Below, piece after piece: positions 7,505-14,865 of a stretch of DNA of 64,000 nt; within the stretch, counting starts at the first letter, position 1; the number at the start of each line of letters is the position of its first letter. The notes below the pieces were generated by a model. That model searched no databases and was not told where the DNA came from. It worked only from the letters and a program-made list of their open reading frames with translations. The translations under genes were made by a program, and so were the position numbers. This stretch comes from Burkholderia ambifaria AMMD (lineage in GTDB: Bacteria; Pseudomonadota; Gammaproteobacteria; Burkholderiales; Burkholderiaceae), in contig NC_008390.1 of the NCBI RefSeq assembly GCF_000203915.1, positions 2,666,001 to 2,730,000 on the forward strand, given 5' to 3'.

Positions 7505-8401
7505 TCACGCCGAAATGTCCGCAGTTGTATCGCCGTCGGGAAGTTGTTCAATCAAGCGCCGCACGTGACGCTCAGAGATTTTCAACTTTGTCGCGATAGC
7601 TCTTCGCTCGTCGATTCCAACCCGGACTCCTCGATTGCGATAGCGCTCAACTTCCGCCTTCACCAAGGTAAGCGTTGCAGCGCCCTTTGCGACAGTGGCG
7701 TCCCTGCCAACAGAGCCATCTCGCTTGCGCTTCTCACGGCGCAGCGCTTCTGCCTTCAGTGCCTCTGTTACGTTCTTCGACCGCCGATGCAAAAGTTCGA
7801 GCGCAGCATTAAAGGCATGAGTGATGCCGCAATAGGCGAAAGCGTAGATCCGTCGCTCACGCTGGATGCTGCTGACATCAGCGGAAACAGCAAACTCAAT
7901 CGCACGCTCCATATCGGGCCACAACTTTCGAATCTGCGCAGCGACGGCCTTATCCGGCTTCGGCAGGTCGGATAAGTCGCCGCCGGCGCGCGCTCGCCGC
8001 CTAGCGTCCGCCACTCCGCGCAAATACAAGGCATACATCCATTCCGCCCAGTCGTACTTCCCGCCGCCGAGGCCTGCAATGCGCCTCACATTCTGTACCA
8101 GCGGATACGGCAATGAATCGCTCAGCGCAAGCCGTCGCGCCCGAATCAAATCGAGGCGCTCCATCTGAAAATGATCGCGCTCCCACCGCTCATACTCCGC
8201 CTTGATTAGCTGAAAAGTGGCAGCCTCTACCGCAGGACCAACGCTGTCAGCCGGATCAAGATGCAGAAAATGGTCGGAGACTTGATTGATTTTCGCTGAC
8301 GGGCCGCGATCGACAAACACGGCTAGTTCGTCCGCTGATACCCGCTCTTCGTCGGAATCTATTTCCTCATGTCCGAGGTTGCGTGACTTTCTCATGTCCA
8401 C
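7505..8401 (-). CDS. Unknown protein with C-terminal helix-turn-helix
   Basis: About 298 residues, starting at GTG 8401 or ATG 8395. Family not recognised. The last 30 residues (GIDERRAIATKLKISERHVRRLIEQL) read as a helix-turn-helix. The middle is helical and rich in Arg and Glu (RARRLALSDSL, EALRREKRKRDG), and the N-terminus is acidic. No membrane segments. It lies upstream of, and in line with, the AlpA-like gene and the decayed replication gene, so it may be part of the element's regulatory or replication operon. A DNA-binding role is inferred from the HTH only. Confidence 0.6.
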   Translation of the reverse strand: MDMRKSRNLGHEEIDSDEERVSADELAVFVDRGPSAKINQVSDHFLHLDPADSVGPAVEAATFQLIKAEYERWERDHFQMERLDLIRARRLALSDSLPYPLVQNVRRIAGLGGGKYDWAEWMYALYLRGVADARRRARAGGDLSDLPKPDKAVAAQIRKLWPDMERAIEFAVSADVSSIQRERRIYAFAYCGITHAFNAALELLHRRSKNVTEALKAEALRREKRKRDGSVGRDATVAKGAATLTLVKAEVERYRNRGVRVGIDERRAIATKLKISERHVRRLIEQLPDGDTTADISA

Positions 8402-8549
8402 CCTTCGTGTGGACCTTCACGAAAAACGCCGAGCCAGCCGATGAAGGTGTCCGGTTTTTTCGGGTGGCCGACCTAGGCTCGACTTCCGCTATTTTCTCAC
8501 GGGTCGCAACGCCAACTCTCTTGGCCGCCGAATTCGAAACGTGCCCCCG

Positions 8550-9551
8550 TTACCCGACTATCGAGTCGGTTCGCACAAGCTTGAAGTCGGCCGACAGCGA
8601 CATATCCGGCGCGAAATTGATAATCTCGACCTTGCAGCCGGCGAAGGCATCCGGGCCATGATCCCGTAAAAACAAAGTGGGATGGCAGTGTTCATGCGGA
8701 TCGAGATTGGTATCAATGAGGGGGAAACTGATCCTAAGCGGAACCATATTCGTGCTACCGACCGTTGCCTCACCTAAGACCACCAACTGACCAAAGGTAG
8801 ACGGGTCCGAACTCATTTTCCCCGTCGGCAATCGACGCTGGCCACTAAGAAGCCGAAAGTAGTTTTCGGTCTCCAGCTTGCAGCTTGCTTGACTTCCATC
8901 CGCCAGTTGGAACTCCGTATTGGATATGAGGCACAAGACTGCCAAGGATATGCGATCGGTCTGTGCGTCCCACGATGCCTCGTCGAAGCTGACTCTCTGC
9001 ACACGCAGGACATCCTTTAGATCCTTGTGAAAATCGTTTACATGGAACGCCGCCCTCGAATGGATGAAGCCGGTAACGAACCGAAGGGCTTCGAACAGTT
9101 CGACACCGCCCTTATTGTTCCTTAGGCTGCATGTTCCAGTTTTCTTGTCGATCGAAAAATTGGCTTCAATCTTCTTAATGAGCGTTGTACGGCTCATCTT
9201 ATGCTCGTCCTTCAAGTGGCGCTCGTCCGCAAGACGGGTTTGAGAAAGAAATAGCCGATAAAGGTACGCTGGGAAAGGCGCTCCAAGATCTAGCGGACGA
9301 TTCTCAGACACGTATTCTCGAAAGTACTGGATCGAGTCAACGAACGACGTGATGGACTGCTGCGCAAGGCCACGGTCCCGAGCATCGGAGTGTGCAACGA
9401 AGTTCGCCACCTCAAAGAAAACGGTCTCTCTCCCTGCGTATGGACGAAGCTTCATGAGCAGATTGTCGACATCATTCGCATCAAATCGACCGGCTTGAAT
9501 GCGTTCAATGATTTGATTCAGCTTGGCAAGGTCCTTGAGCGGCAGCGGCAT
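8550..9551 (-). CDS. Unknown protein, 333 aa
   Basis: Starts at ATG 9551 (MPLPLKDLAKLNQIIERI); the frame is open further upstream but that part overlaps the resolvase promoter region and is probably untranslated. I do not recognise the family. The first 70 residues are helical and contain VFFEVANFVAHSDARDRG, a charged AHSDxRDRG motif of unknown meaning. The C-terminal half is richer in strands (VPLRISFPLIDTNLDPHEHCHPTLFLRDHG) with a cluster of His residues that could bind metal. No signal peptide or membrane segment. It is divergent from the serine resolvase and is a plausible cargo gene. Confidence 0.6.
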   Translation of the reverse strand: MPLPLKDLAKLNQIIERIQAGRFDANDVDNLLMKLRPYAGRETVFFEVANFVAHSDARDRGLAQQSITSFVDSIQYFREYVSENRPLDLGAPFPAYLYRLFLSQTRLADERHLKDEHKMSRTTLIKKIEANFSIDKKTGTCSLRNNKGGVELFEALRFVTGFIHSRAAFHVNDFHKDLKDVLRVQRVSFDEASWDAQTDRISLAVLCLISNTEFQLADGSQASCKLETENYFRLLSGQRRLPTGKMSSDPSTFGQLVVLGEATVGSTNMVPLRISFPLIDTNLDPHEHCHPTLFLRDHGPDAFAGCKVEIINFAPDMSLSADFKLVRTDSIVG

Positions 9552-9722
9552 GTGGTTCCCCGATGAAGTGCGCAAACTGCAGCGCGATGGCCGGATTGTC
9601 ATAACGGATGGCGTGCTAGCTGGTTCCGTTTTGGCGCGGCTGCTATCGCATGAATTGTGGCATCTGACGATCCGCCGCTCTACATCGGGACCAAAAAACC
9701 ATCTGTGCCCGGTCGACCCGGC

Positions 9723-9814
9723 ATGTCCAAAACCGAACCCTTTCGGACGCGGTACGCAGCCATGTCCGAAACTGAGGCATTCACAGTTACGTACATAGGG
9801 TATCATTCGGACAT
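9723..9814. promoter_or_regulatory. Probable res site of the serine resolvase
   Basis: Four related half-sites face each other: ATGTCCAAAACCG at 9723, TTTCGGACGC at 9741-9750, ATGTCCGAA at 9762-9770 and TTCGGACAT at 9806-9814. The last two form a perfect nine-base inverted repeat. They lie directly upstream of the resolvase gene, where such enzymes usually bind for resolution and autoregulation. Confidence 0.55.
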
Positions 9815-9839
9815 CCATTTTGAACACATTACGAGTGAC

Positions 9840-10421
9840 ATGTCCCGGACTTTTGCATACGCCCGAGTCAGTACAGCCGACCAGACGGCGACTAACCAGC
9901 TCCGCGAGATCAAAGCGGCTGGCTTTACGGTCGACAAACGTCGGGTTGTGGCGGAGAGTATTTCTGGTAGCGTAAGCGCGGATCAGCGTCCGGGATTTGC
10001 TGAGCTACTGCTTAAGATGGAAGAGGGTGATGTCCTGATCGTGACTAAGCTGGATCGCCTTGGCCGGAACGCAATGGACGTGCGCGCAACCGTTGAGGAT
10101 TTGGCGAGTCGTGGTATTAGGATCCATTGCCTCGCACTCGGTGGTGTTGATCTTACCAGTGCAGCGGGTCGGATGACGATGCAGGTGCTGAATGCCGTTG
10201 CCGAGTTTGAACGAGATTTGATGATTGAGCGGACGCATGCCGGAATAACACGTGCTCGGGCGGAGGGCAAAGCGATGGGGCGACCAAGCGCCCTTTCGAA
10301 ACAACAGCGCGGAGAGGTCCGACAGCGGCTCGCCGAAGGGGCAACTGTGGCGGGGCTTGCGAAGCAGTATGGTACGAGTCGGCAGACGATCATGCGCGTA
10401 CGCTCCAGTACAAACGACTAA
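9840..10421 (+). CDS. Serine recombinase (resolvase/invertase family)
   Basis: 193 residues. It opens RTFAYARVSTADQTATNQL, with the catalytic Ser in YARVSTADQ. It then has DVLIVTKLDRLGRNAMD (the Arg-rich active-site loop), GVDLTSAAGRMTMQVLNAVAEFERDLMIERT along the long E helix, and a C-terminal HTH (TVAGLAKQYGTSRQTIMRV). The size and layout match small Tn3-type resolvases and Pin-type invertases. ATG at 9840 starts exactly at the family's N-terminus. Candidate binding sites lie just upstream. It might resolve element dimers or cointegrates, or be left over from a transposon. Confidence 0.93.
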   Translation: MSRTFAYARVSTADQTATNQLREIKAAGFTVDKRRVVAESISGSVSADQRPGFAELLLKMEEGDVLIVTKLDRLGRNAMDVRATVEDLASRGIRIHCLALGGVDLTSAAGRMTMQVLNAVAEFERDLMIERTHAGITRARAEGKAMGRPSALSKQQRGEVRQRLAEGATVAGLAKQYGTSRQTIMRVRSSTND

Positions 10422-10479
10422 GGAATGGAAATCGGTACGGCTGTGGTGGGTTGATTTAATAGTGCCGGCGTACTTTTTC

Positions 10480-10485
10480 TATAAT
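10480..10485 (+). promoter_or_regulatory. Candidate -10 box of the Abi-alpha gene
   Basis: TATAAT lies 16 bases before the start codon at 10502, so a transcript from it would have a leader of only about ten bases. No clear -35 box is seen at the usual distance. Confidence 0.4.
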
Positions 10486-10501
10486 TTAAAGTGAGGATGC
10501 C

Positions 10502-11359
10502 ATGTCAGACGACGGGGTAAAGAATGCGATTGAGGACGCAAAGAGCACGGTCGAGTTAGTCGGGGCGATCGTTAAGGTTGCGGGTGATCATCCAGATGTG
10601 AAGGCGGCCGGATCTAATTTGGCAAAATCAGCCAAGACGATTACCCAATTCATCAACGTGGGGCTACTTCCTCTAGCCGCCATTAACTACGGCTATGGGA
10701 AAGCAAAAGAGTACTTCGAACATCGATTTGCGTCAGATGTCGCTGAGGCCGCAGAGGCCATCCCTCCCGACAATCTATGTGAACCCGAAGCCGCGGTCAT
10801 TGGCCCAGCTCTTCAGGGCCTGGCATTCACCCATGGATACGATAGTTTGAGAAACATGTATCTCAAGCTAATAGCGACTGCCATGGACGATCGGCATGCT
10901 AAAAATGCACACCCTGCATTTGCAGAGATTATTCGACAACTCAGCGCACCTGAAGCTCAAGTATTAAATTTCATTCTTAAAGTCAACACCCATCCTATCG
11001 TACAAGTTCGCTTCAACACCTATCGAGATGAACACGCGGCACTGAAGTTTTCTTTTCCGGAAAGCTACCAGACCGTGGAAACTCATGTATTGGGCCTTCA
11101 TCGTGATGGTGTACCGTGGGCGTCCCGAGAATTGCCGGCGTTGGTCGACAATTGGATTCGTCTTGGTCTAGTGACAGTGAGCTACGAAACTTCGATTGCC
11201 GGAGAGAATATCTACGAATGGGCGAAATCGCGACCCGAGTATAGGTATTGGGTACCTCAAAACGCACCGCCGCAGAGGACGTTGGAAATTGCGAGCGGGC
11301 GGCTTGACGTCACGGCGTTTGGAAGGCAGTTCGGTGCGGCTATTGGCGTGAGGACGTAA
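10502..11359 (+). CDS. Abi-alpha (DUF4393) family protein
   Basis: 285 residues. The pattern VGLLPLAAINYGYGKAKEYFEHRF, then an acidic stretch with IPPDNLCEPEAAVIGPALQGLAFT, then SLRNMYLKLIATAMDDRHAKNAHPAFAEIIRQLSAPEAQVL matches the Abi-alpha/DUF4393 family, found in phage-resistance contexts. A short hydrophobic segment near residues 50-62 may touch the membrane; the rest is soluble. The C-terminal part carries a winged-helix-like region (NWIRLGLVTVSYE). GAGGATG before the ATG is a weak ribosome site. The gene is monocistronic next to the right end of the element, typical of a cargo defence gene. Family call good; mechanism unknown. Confidence 0.75.
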   Translation: MSDDGVKNAIEDAKSTVELVGAIVKVAGDHPDVKAAGSNLAKSAKTITQFINVGLLPLAAINYGYGKAKEYFEHRFASDVAEAAEAIPPDNLCEPEAAVIGPALQGLAFTHGYDSLRNMYLKLIATAMDDRHAKNAHPAFAEIIRQLSAPEAQVLNFILKVNTHPIVQVRFNTYRDEHAALKFSFPESYQTVETHVLGLHRDGVPWASRELPALVDNWIRLGLVTVSYETSIAGENIYEWAKSRPEYRYWVPQNAPPQRTLEIASGRLDVTAFGRQFGAAIGVRT

Positions 11360-11580
11360 CAACGGCTGCCGATCTCCACCTTATCGCTCGTCTCTGTTAC
11401 TACCGCGACCGCCAATGTAACTATTAAATCTGCTCAAAGTGACTTTTCGGGAACCGTATCGCTCGCGTTCGTCTGCGGCGCTGGGAGGGCGGCGGCGCTG
11501 GGCATTCTTTGCGCGCAGCGTTCCAGATCGATGGGCAGATTGCAATGCGGCTAAGCAGAGGCTACCCCGAGGATCGACTA

Positions 11581-11632
11581 TCTCCAAAGTTGTCTCCAAG
11601 TAAGCGTGTGTTCTGGAGATAGATTTGGAGAT
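11581..11632. repeat. TCTCCAA array (nested att-type site)
   Basis: TCTCCAA occurs at 11581 and 11593 (12-base pitch), followed by inverted TGGAGAT at 11614 and 11626 (again 12-base pitch). The sequence ATTTGGAGATA at 11623-11633 is repeated exactly at 6378-6388, so these may be the two ends of a nested element of about 5.2 kb. Confidence 0.45.
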
Positions 11633-11759
11633 AGTCAAAGGCTTGCCGGACAAGGCTAACAACCGAAAAGGCGCACTAATCTCCAAATCTCTAGAATTTT
11701 TCGCTTTCGACGGCAAGCGAAGTTACGTACAGAACTCCTTCGCACTATGCACTGTTGCC

Positions 11760-11781
11760 TGTTGGTATTTCTGTTGGTATC
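11760..11781. repeat. Right GTTGGTAT doublet (probable attR)
   Basis: Matches 3903-3924 at 21 of 22 positions in the same orientation. With the copy in front of the integrase it would bound an element of about 7.9 kb. Confidence 0.6.
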
Positions 11782-11823
11782 TATGCGCAGTCGATGCCAG
11801 AAGCTCCCTGGCAGCCTAGAGAT

Positions 11824-11844
11824 ATGAATTCTGTCGGGGACCAG
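11824..11844 (+). repeat. Right copy of the ATGAATTCTGTCGGG box
   Basis: Same orientation as 3770-3791, differing by one G. It lies 43 bases beyond the doublet at 11760-11781, as the left copy lies 45 bases beyond its own doublet. Confidence 0.7.
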
Positions 11845-12031
11845 AGAGCCTCCAAAGTTTCACCAGCTTCGCCGCAAGAACCCCGTCACGCTTGGCTGTG
11901 CGGGGTTTCATTGTTGCGGACTTCCAGCAGCGATCAGCGGTGGAAACAACCACCGATTCCCCGCGAGTCCTCCGACGCCCTTCCGAATGCGCGGGCACTG
12001 CGCACAGCGTTTTTTCGATCAAGTGTTCGAC

Positions 12032-12051
12032 TGTTACCCAAAGTGTTATCC
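12032..12051. repeat. TGTTACCC/TGTTATCC doublet near the tRNA
   Basis: TGTTACCCAAAG is followed by TGTTATCCAACC with a 12-base pitch. GGGTAACA near 12061-12068 and GGTAACAC near 12101-12108 lie in inverted orientation. The arrangement mirrors the other doublets and may be an older or empty att-type site. Confidence 0.4.
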
Positions 12052-12181
12052 AACCGCCGAAGGGTAACAAACATGGATCGGTTACTTGATCGGAACCAAG
12101 GTAACACTCCGATATCCGAGAGAACCCAGGCAATGTAAGCAAGCGGATTTTGATGGGAGACGCGGGGGGATCACTGATCAT

Positions 12182-12211
12182 TTGACGCACCGCAACAGTC
12201 CGGGGTACACT
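12182..12211 (+). promoter_or_regulatory. Promoter of the initiator tRNA gene
   Basis: TTGACG at 12182-12187 and TACACT at 12206-12211 are separated by 18 bases. Transcription would begin at or very near the first base of the tRNA. Confidence 0.7.
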
Positions 12212-12217
12212 TCGCGC

Positions 12218-12294
12218 CGCGGGGTGGAGCAGTCTGGCAGCTCGTCGGGCTCATAACCCGAAGGTCATAGGTTCAAATCCTATCCCCGCAACCA
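12218..12294 (+). tRNA. Initiator tRNA-fMet (CAT)
   Basis: A 77-base cloverleaf with the anticodon CAT at 12252-12254 and an encoded CCA end. Two initiator hallmarks are visible: the C1-A72 mismatch at the top of the acceptor stem, and three consecutive G-C pairs (GGG/CCC) in the anticodon stem. The T arm reads GGTTCAAATCC. It is transcribed rightward, away from the mobile elements, so their integration has not used its 3' end. Confidence 0.97.
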
Positions 12295-12300
12295 ACATCG

Positions 12301-12333
12301 AAGCCCGCTATGCGAAAGCAAGCGGGCTTTTTG
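12301..12333 (+). terminator. Terminator of the tRNA-fMet gene
   Basis: AAGCCCGCT and AGCGGGCTT pair perfectly around a short loop, followed directly by a T run. Confidence 0.85.
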
Positions 12334-12369
12334 ATTTGCATGCTGTACCAGCACGGCCGCCCCCCGTGC

Positions 12370-13749
12370 TCACCGCATTAACCCAGTCCTGACCTTCGGC
12401 ATCAAACTCGCATTCACCCCCGTCACGGCCAACGTCCCCGTCGACGACGCCCCGGCCGGCAGCGCCAGCACACTGCCATCCGCGAGCCGATTCGCGTCGA
12501 CGACGATCTGGCTCACCGCGCACCCGTTCGTCAACAGCCCGACCGGCAACCCGGCGATGGACGAAAACGTATTGCCCGTCACGCTGAACGAACACACGTT
12601 CCCATACGCCCGGAACCCCGCATAGCCGGATCCCGACACGCGGTTATCCGTCACCGCCACGCCCGACACCGTTCCCGTCCACGTATCCAGCTCGATCGCG
12701 CCCTGTTGCGTGGGCTGCAGGCCGTTGTTCACGTTCGAGTTCTGGATGTTGGTCACGGTATTGCCGGTGATGACGACGTTCGACGACCCATAAGTCTTCC
12801 AGCTGTCTTCCTGCGCGACCAGGATACCCGCCGCCTTCTCGACGCCGTCGACCGTGTTGTTCGAGATCGTCACGCCCTGCCCGCCGACAACGGTAATACC
12901 GCGCCCCCACGCGTTACCCGACACTGAATTGTGGTCGATCAGCACGTTGCTGCTGAGCCGGCCGTCGCCGAGATAACTGACCACGGCGATCAGATCGTCG
13001 CCGGTGCCCGTCACCGTATTGTTCTGCACCAGCACGTTGGTCGACCCGTAGGTCGTATGGATGCCATCGGCCAGCGTCGCGCGCACGGTGTTGCCCACGA
13101 TCGCGATACCGCTGCCGCCGAACACGAAAATCCCCGCGCTCGCGCCTCCTTGGATCGTCACGCCGAGCACCTGAACGTCCGCGCCCGTCACCTCGACCTT
13201 GGTCGACTCGGGTGTCGTGAGCCGCGTCGTGCCGGTGCCGGCGAGTGTCACGCCGACGAGCGTCGAACCGGCGCCGCGCATCACGATCGTCTGGTCGGCC
13301 GGATTCGTGGCGGCGAGCGTCGCGCCATATCCGGAGATCACCACCTGCGGCACGGTCACGGCAAGCGAATGCCCGACGACGTAGCGGCCCGGCGCGATCA
13401 CCAGGCGCTGGCCGGCCTGCAGGCTGTCGAATGCTTTCTGCAACGCGTCGGACTGGTCGCTGCCGTCGGCGGCCGGGGAGACCGTCACATCGGCGACGAG
13501 AACTGGATTGGAGCCGCTGGACGGCTGAAGCGTCGCGCCGGGAGTGATGCCGGTCGCCCCGGCGGTCGAGCCAGAACTTCCGGAATTCGTCGATGAAGTC
13601 GATGAAGTCGATGCACCGGATGCGGCGCCGGCAGATGTCGATGTACCCGCAACGGTCTGCGGTGCCGCCGCAGGGTTGTCGTCACCACCGCCGCATGCGG
13701 CAAGACAAAGGCAGAGCGCGGCAAGCATCGCTTGATCGACTGTACGCAT
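12370..13749 (-). CDS. Secreted right-handed beta-helix (pectate-lyase-like) lipoprotein
   Basis: 459 residues. The N-terminus MRTVDQAMLAALCLCLAACGGGDD is a lipoprotein signal with a LAAC lipobox. A Ser/Thr/Gly/Ala-rich linker follows (about residues 25-80), then repeated parallel beta-helix coils such as GIAIVGNTVRA, NVLVQNNTVTGTG, NVLIDHNSVSGN and VTISNNTVDGV. The VVADG-type start (DQSDALQKAFDSLQAGQRLVIAPGRY) is typical of pectate-lyase-superfamily and GH28-like proteins. It is probably anchored to the envelope and may bind or cleave a polysaccharide. The catalytic residues cannot be assigned from the sequence alone. It is monocistronic, and its end faces the tRNA terminator. Confidence 0.8.
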   Translation of the reverse strand: MRTVDQAMLAALCLCLAACGGGDDNPAAAPQTVAGTSTSAGAASGASTSSTSSTNSGSSGSTAGATGITPGATLQPSSGSNPVLVADVTVSPAADGSDQSDALQKAFDSLQAGQRLVIAPGRYVVGHSLAVTVPQVVISGYGATLAATNPADQTIVMRGAGSTLVGVTLAGTGTTRLTTPESTKVEVTGADVQVLGVTIQGGASAGIFVFGGSGIAIVGNTVRATLADGIHTTYGSTNVLVQNNTVTGTGDDLIAVVSYLGDGRLSSNVLIDHNSVSGNAWGRGITVVGGQGVTISNNTVDGVEKAAGILVAQEDSWKTYGSSNVVITGNTVTNIQNSNVNNGLQPTQQGAIELDTWTGTVSGVAVTDNRVSGSGYAGFRAYGNVCSFSVTGNTFSSIAGLPVGLLTNGCAVSQIVVDANRLADGSVLALPAGASSTGTLAVTGVNASLMPKVRTGLMR

Positions 13750-14009
13750 ACGATGTTCCGCTAGCCCAGATTGGCGTCATCGTAAGTACGCCAGCGCACT
13801 TTGTAAATGAATTCCGTGCGGAGGCCACCGTTCGCAATACTCCGTGATTCAACGCAACTGACACGCATCCGACATTGCATAGAATCCCGAACCTTCTTCA
13901 ACACGCGAACGTCAGGACTGGTTCGACCGCGCGCGACCTCGAAATCGCGCGCGGCATCGGTGCAGCGATTACCGCCAGCGCAGGAGCAAATTACATCGCA
14001 CCTCTACGT

Positions 14010-14750
14010 TTATGCATTCGCACCGCCATCGATTGTCAACCCGGTACCGTTAATCGACCGCCCTTCCGGCCCGACGACGAACGCGACGAGTGCCGCCACG
14101 TCCTCCGCCTTGCCGTACTGCGGAGTCGCCATCCGCGAACGTTGCGCGCCGGCATGCTCACCGTCGGCCGGATTCATGTCCGTATCGGTCGACCCCGGAT
14201 GCACGAGATTGACCGTGATGCCGCGCGCACCGAGATCGCGCGCGAGCCCCTGCGTCCAGCCGATCAGCGCGGCCTTGCTCGCCGCATAGAGGCTCATCCC
14301 CGCATCGGGAACGCGCGTCGCGAGGCAACTGCCGGTCGACACGATGCGCCCACCCTCCCCGAGGTGCCGCGCAGCCGCCTGCGACGCGACGATCACCGCG
14401 CGCACGTTCACGTTCAGCGTCGCGTCGATATCGTCGAGCGTGAGGTCGTCCAGCGCGCCCGCGCGGAAGATGCCCGCGTTGTTGACGAGGATGTCGAGGC
14501 CGCCAAGCGTCTGCGCGGCATGATCGACCGCGCCGCGCACGGCCACCGGATCGGCGCTGTCGGCCTGGATCGCGACGGCCCGGCGGCCGAGCGCCTCGAT
14601 GTCGGCAACGACGGCCCGCGCCCGCTCCGCCGATTTCTCGTAAGTGATCGCGACGTCCGCACCGTCGGCCGCCAGCCGTTTCGCAATGGCCGCGCCGATG
14701 CCGCGACTGCCGCCCGTGACGAGTGCACGCTTGCCCTGAAGTCGATTCAT
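14010..14750 (-). CDS. SDR-family oxidoreductase
   Basis: 246 residues. A classical short-chain dehydrogenase: GGSRGIGAAIAKRLA binds NAD(P), NNAGIF follows strand 4, and the catalytic Ser (STGSCLA) and YxxxK (YAASK) are present. The C-terminus ends in a typical GLTIDGGANA. ATG at 14750 is preferred over an in-frame ATG six codons upstream because AGGAG lies eight bases before it. The gene is divergent from a TetR regulator, and a 12-base palindrome lies between them, so it is very likely the regulator's target. The substrate is unknown; such pairs often respond to aldehydes, ketones or quinones. Confidence 0.9.
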   Translation of the reverse strand: MNRLQGKRALVTGGSRGIGAAIAKRLAADGADVAITYEKSAERARAVVADIEALGRRAVAIQADSADPVAVRGAVDHAAQTLGGLDILVNNAGIFRAGALDDLTLDDIDATLNVNVRAVIVASQAAARHLGEGGRIVSTGSCLATRVPDAGMSLYAASKAALIGWTQGLARDLGARGITVNLVHPGSTDTDMNPADGEHAGAQRSRMATPQYGKAEDVAALVAFVVGPEGRSINGTGLTIDGGANA

Positions 14751-14827
14751 GAAAGCTCCTGTGGTCATTTATGTAACGACTGACACAGAATGTGGCAGGT
14801 TGCGCGGCGCTGTCAATTGAATTATTT

Positions 14828-14839
14828 TATCGATCGATA
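14828..14839. promoter_or_regulatory. Probable TetR operator
   Basis: TATCGATCGATA is a perfect 12-base palindrome in the AT-rich space between the divergent SDR and TetR genes, 27 bases before the TetR start. This is the usual place for a TetR-family autoregulatory operator. Confidence 0.6.
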
Positions 14840-14865
14840 CAGATATCGACGAAGGAACGAATGTC

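Larger units (their letters stand above)
11360..12181. other. Gene-less right end of the accessory region
   Basis: About 820 bases with no gene I can support. The stretch holds the TCTCCAA array (11581-11632), the GTTGGTAT doublet (11760-11781), the ATGAATTCTGTCGGG box (11824-11844), an AACCCCG...CGGGGTTT hairpin around 11879-11910, and the TGTTACCC doublet (12032-12051). It reads as a pile of junctions from successive insertions. Confidence 0.6.

Noticed and set aside
11381..11716. Leftward frame of 111 codons in the right end of the island
   Set aside because: No ribosome site, no pattern, and it overlaps the TCTCCAA array; better explained as non-coding junction DNA.
12218..12294. tRNA-fMet 3' end as the attachment site of the P4-type integrase
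   Set aside because: The elements lie on the 5' side of the tRNA, the integrase is 7 kb away, and no copy of the tRNA 3' end was found at the other boundary.
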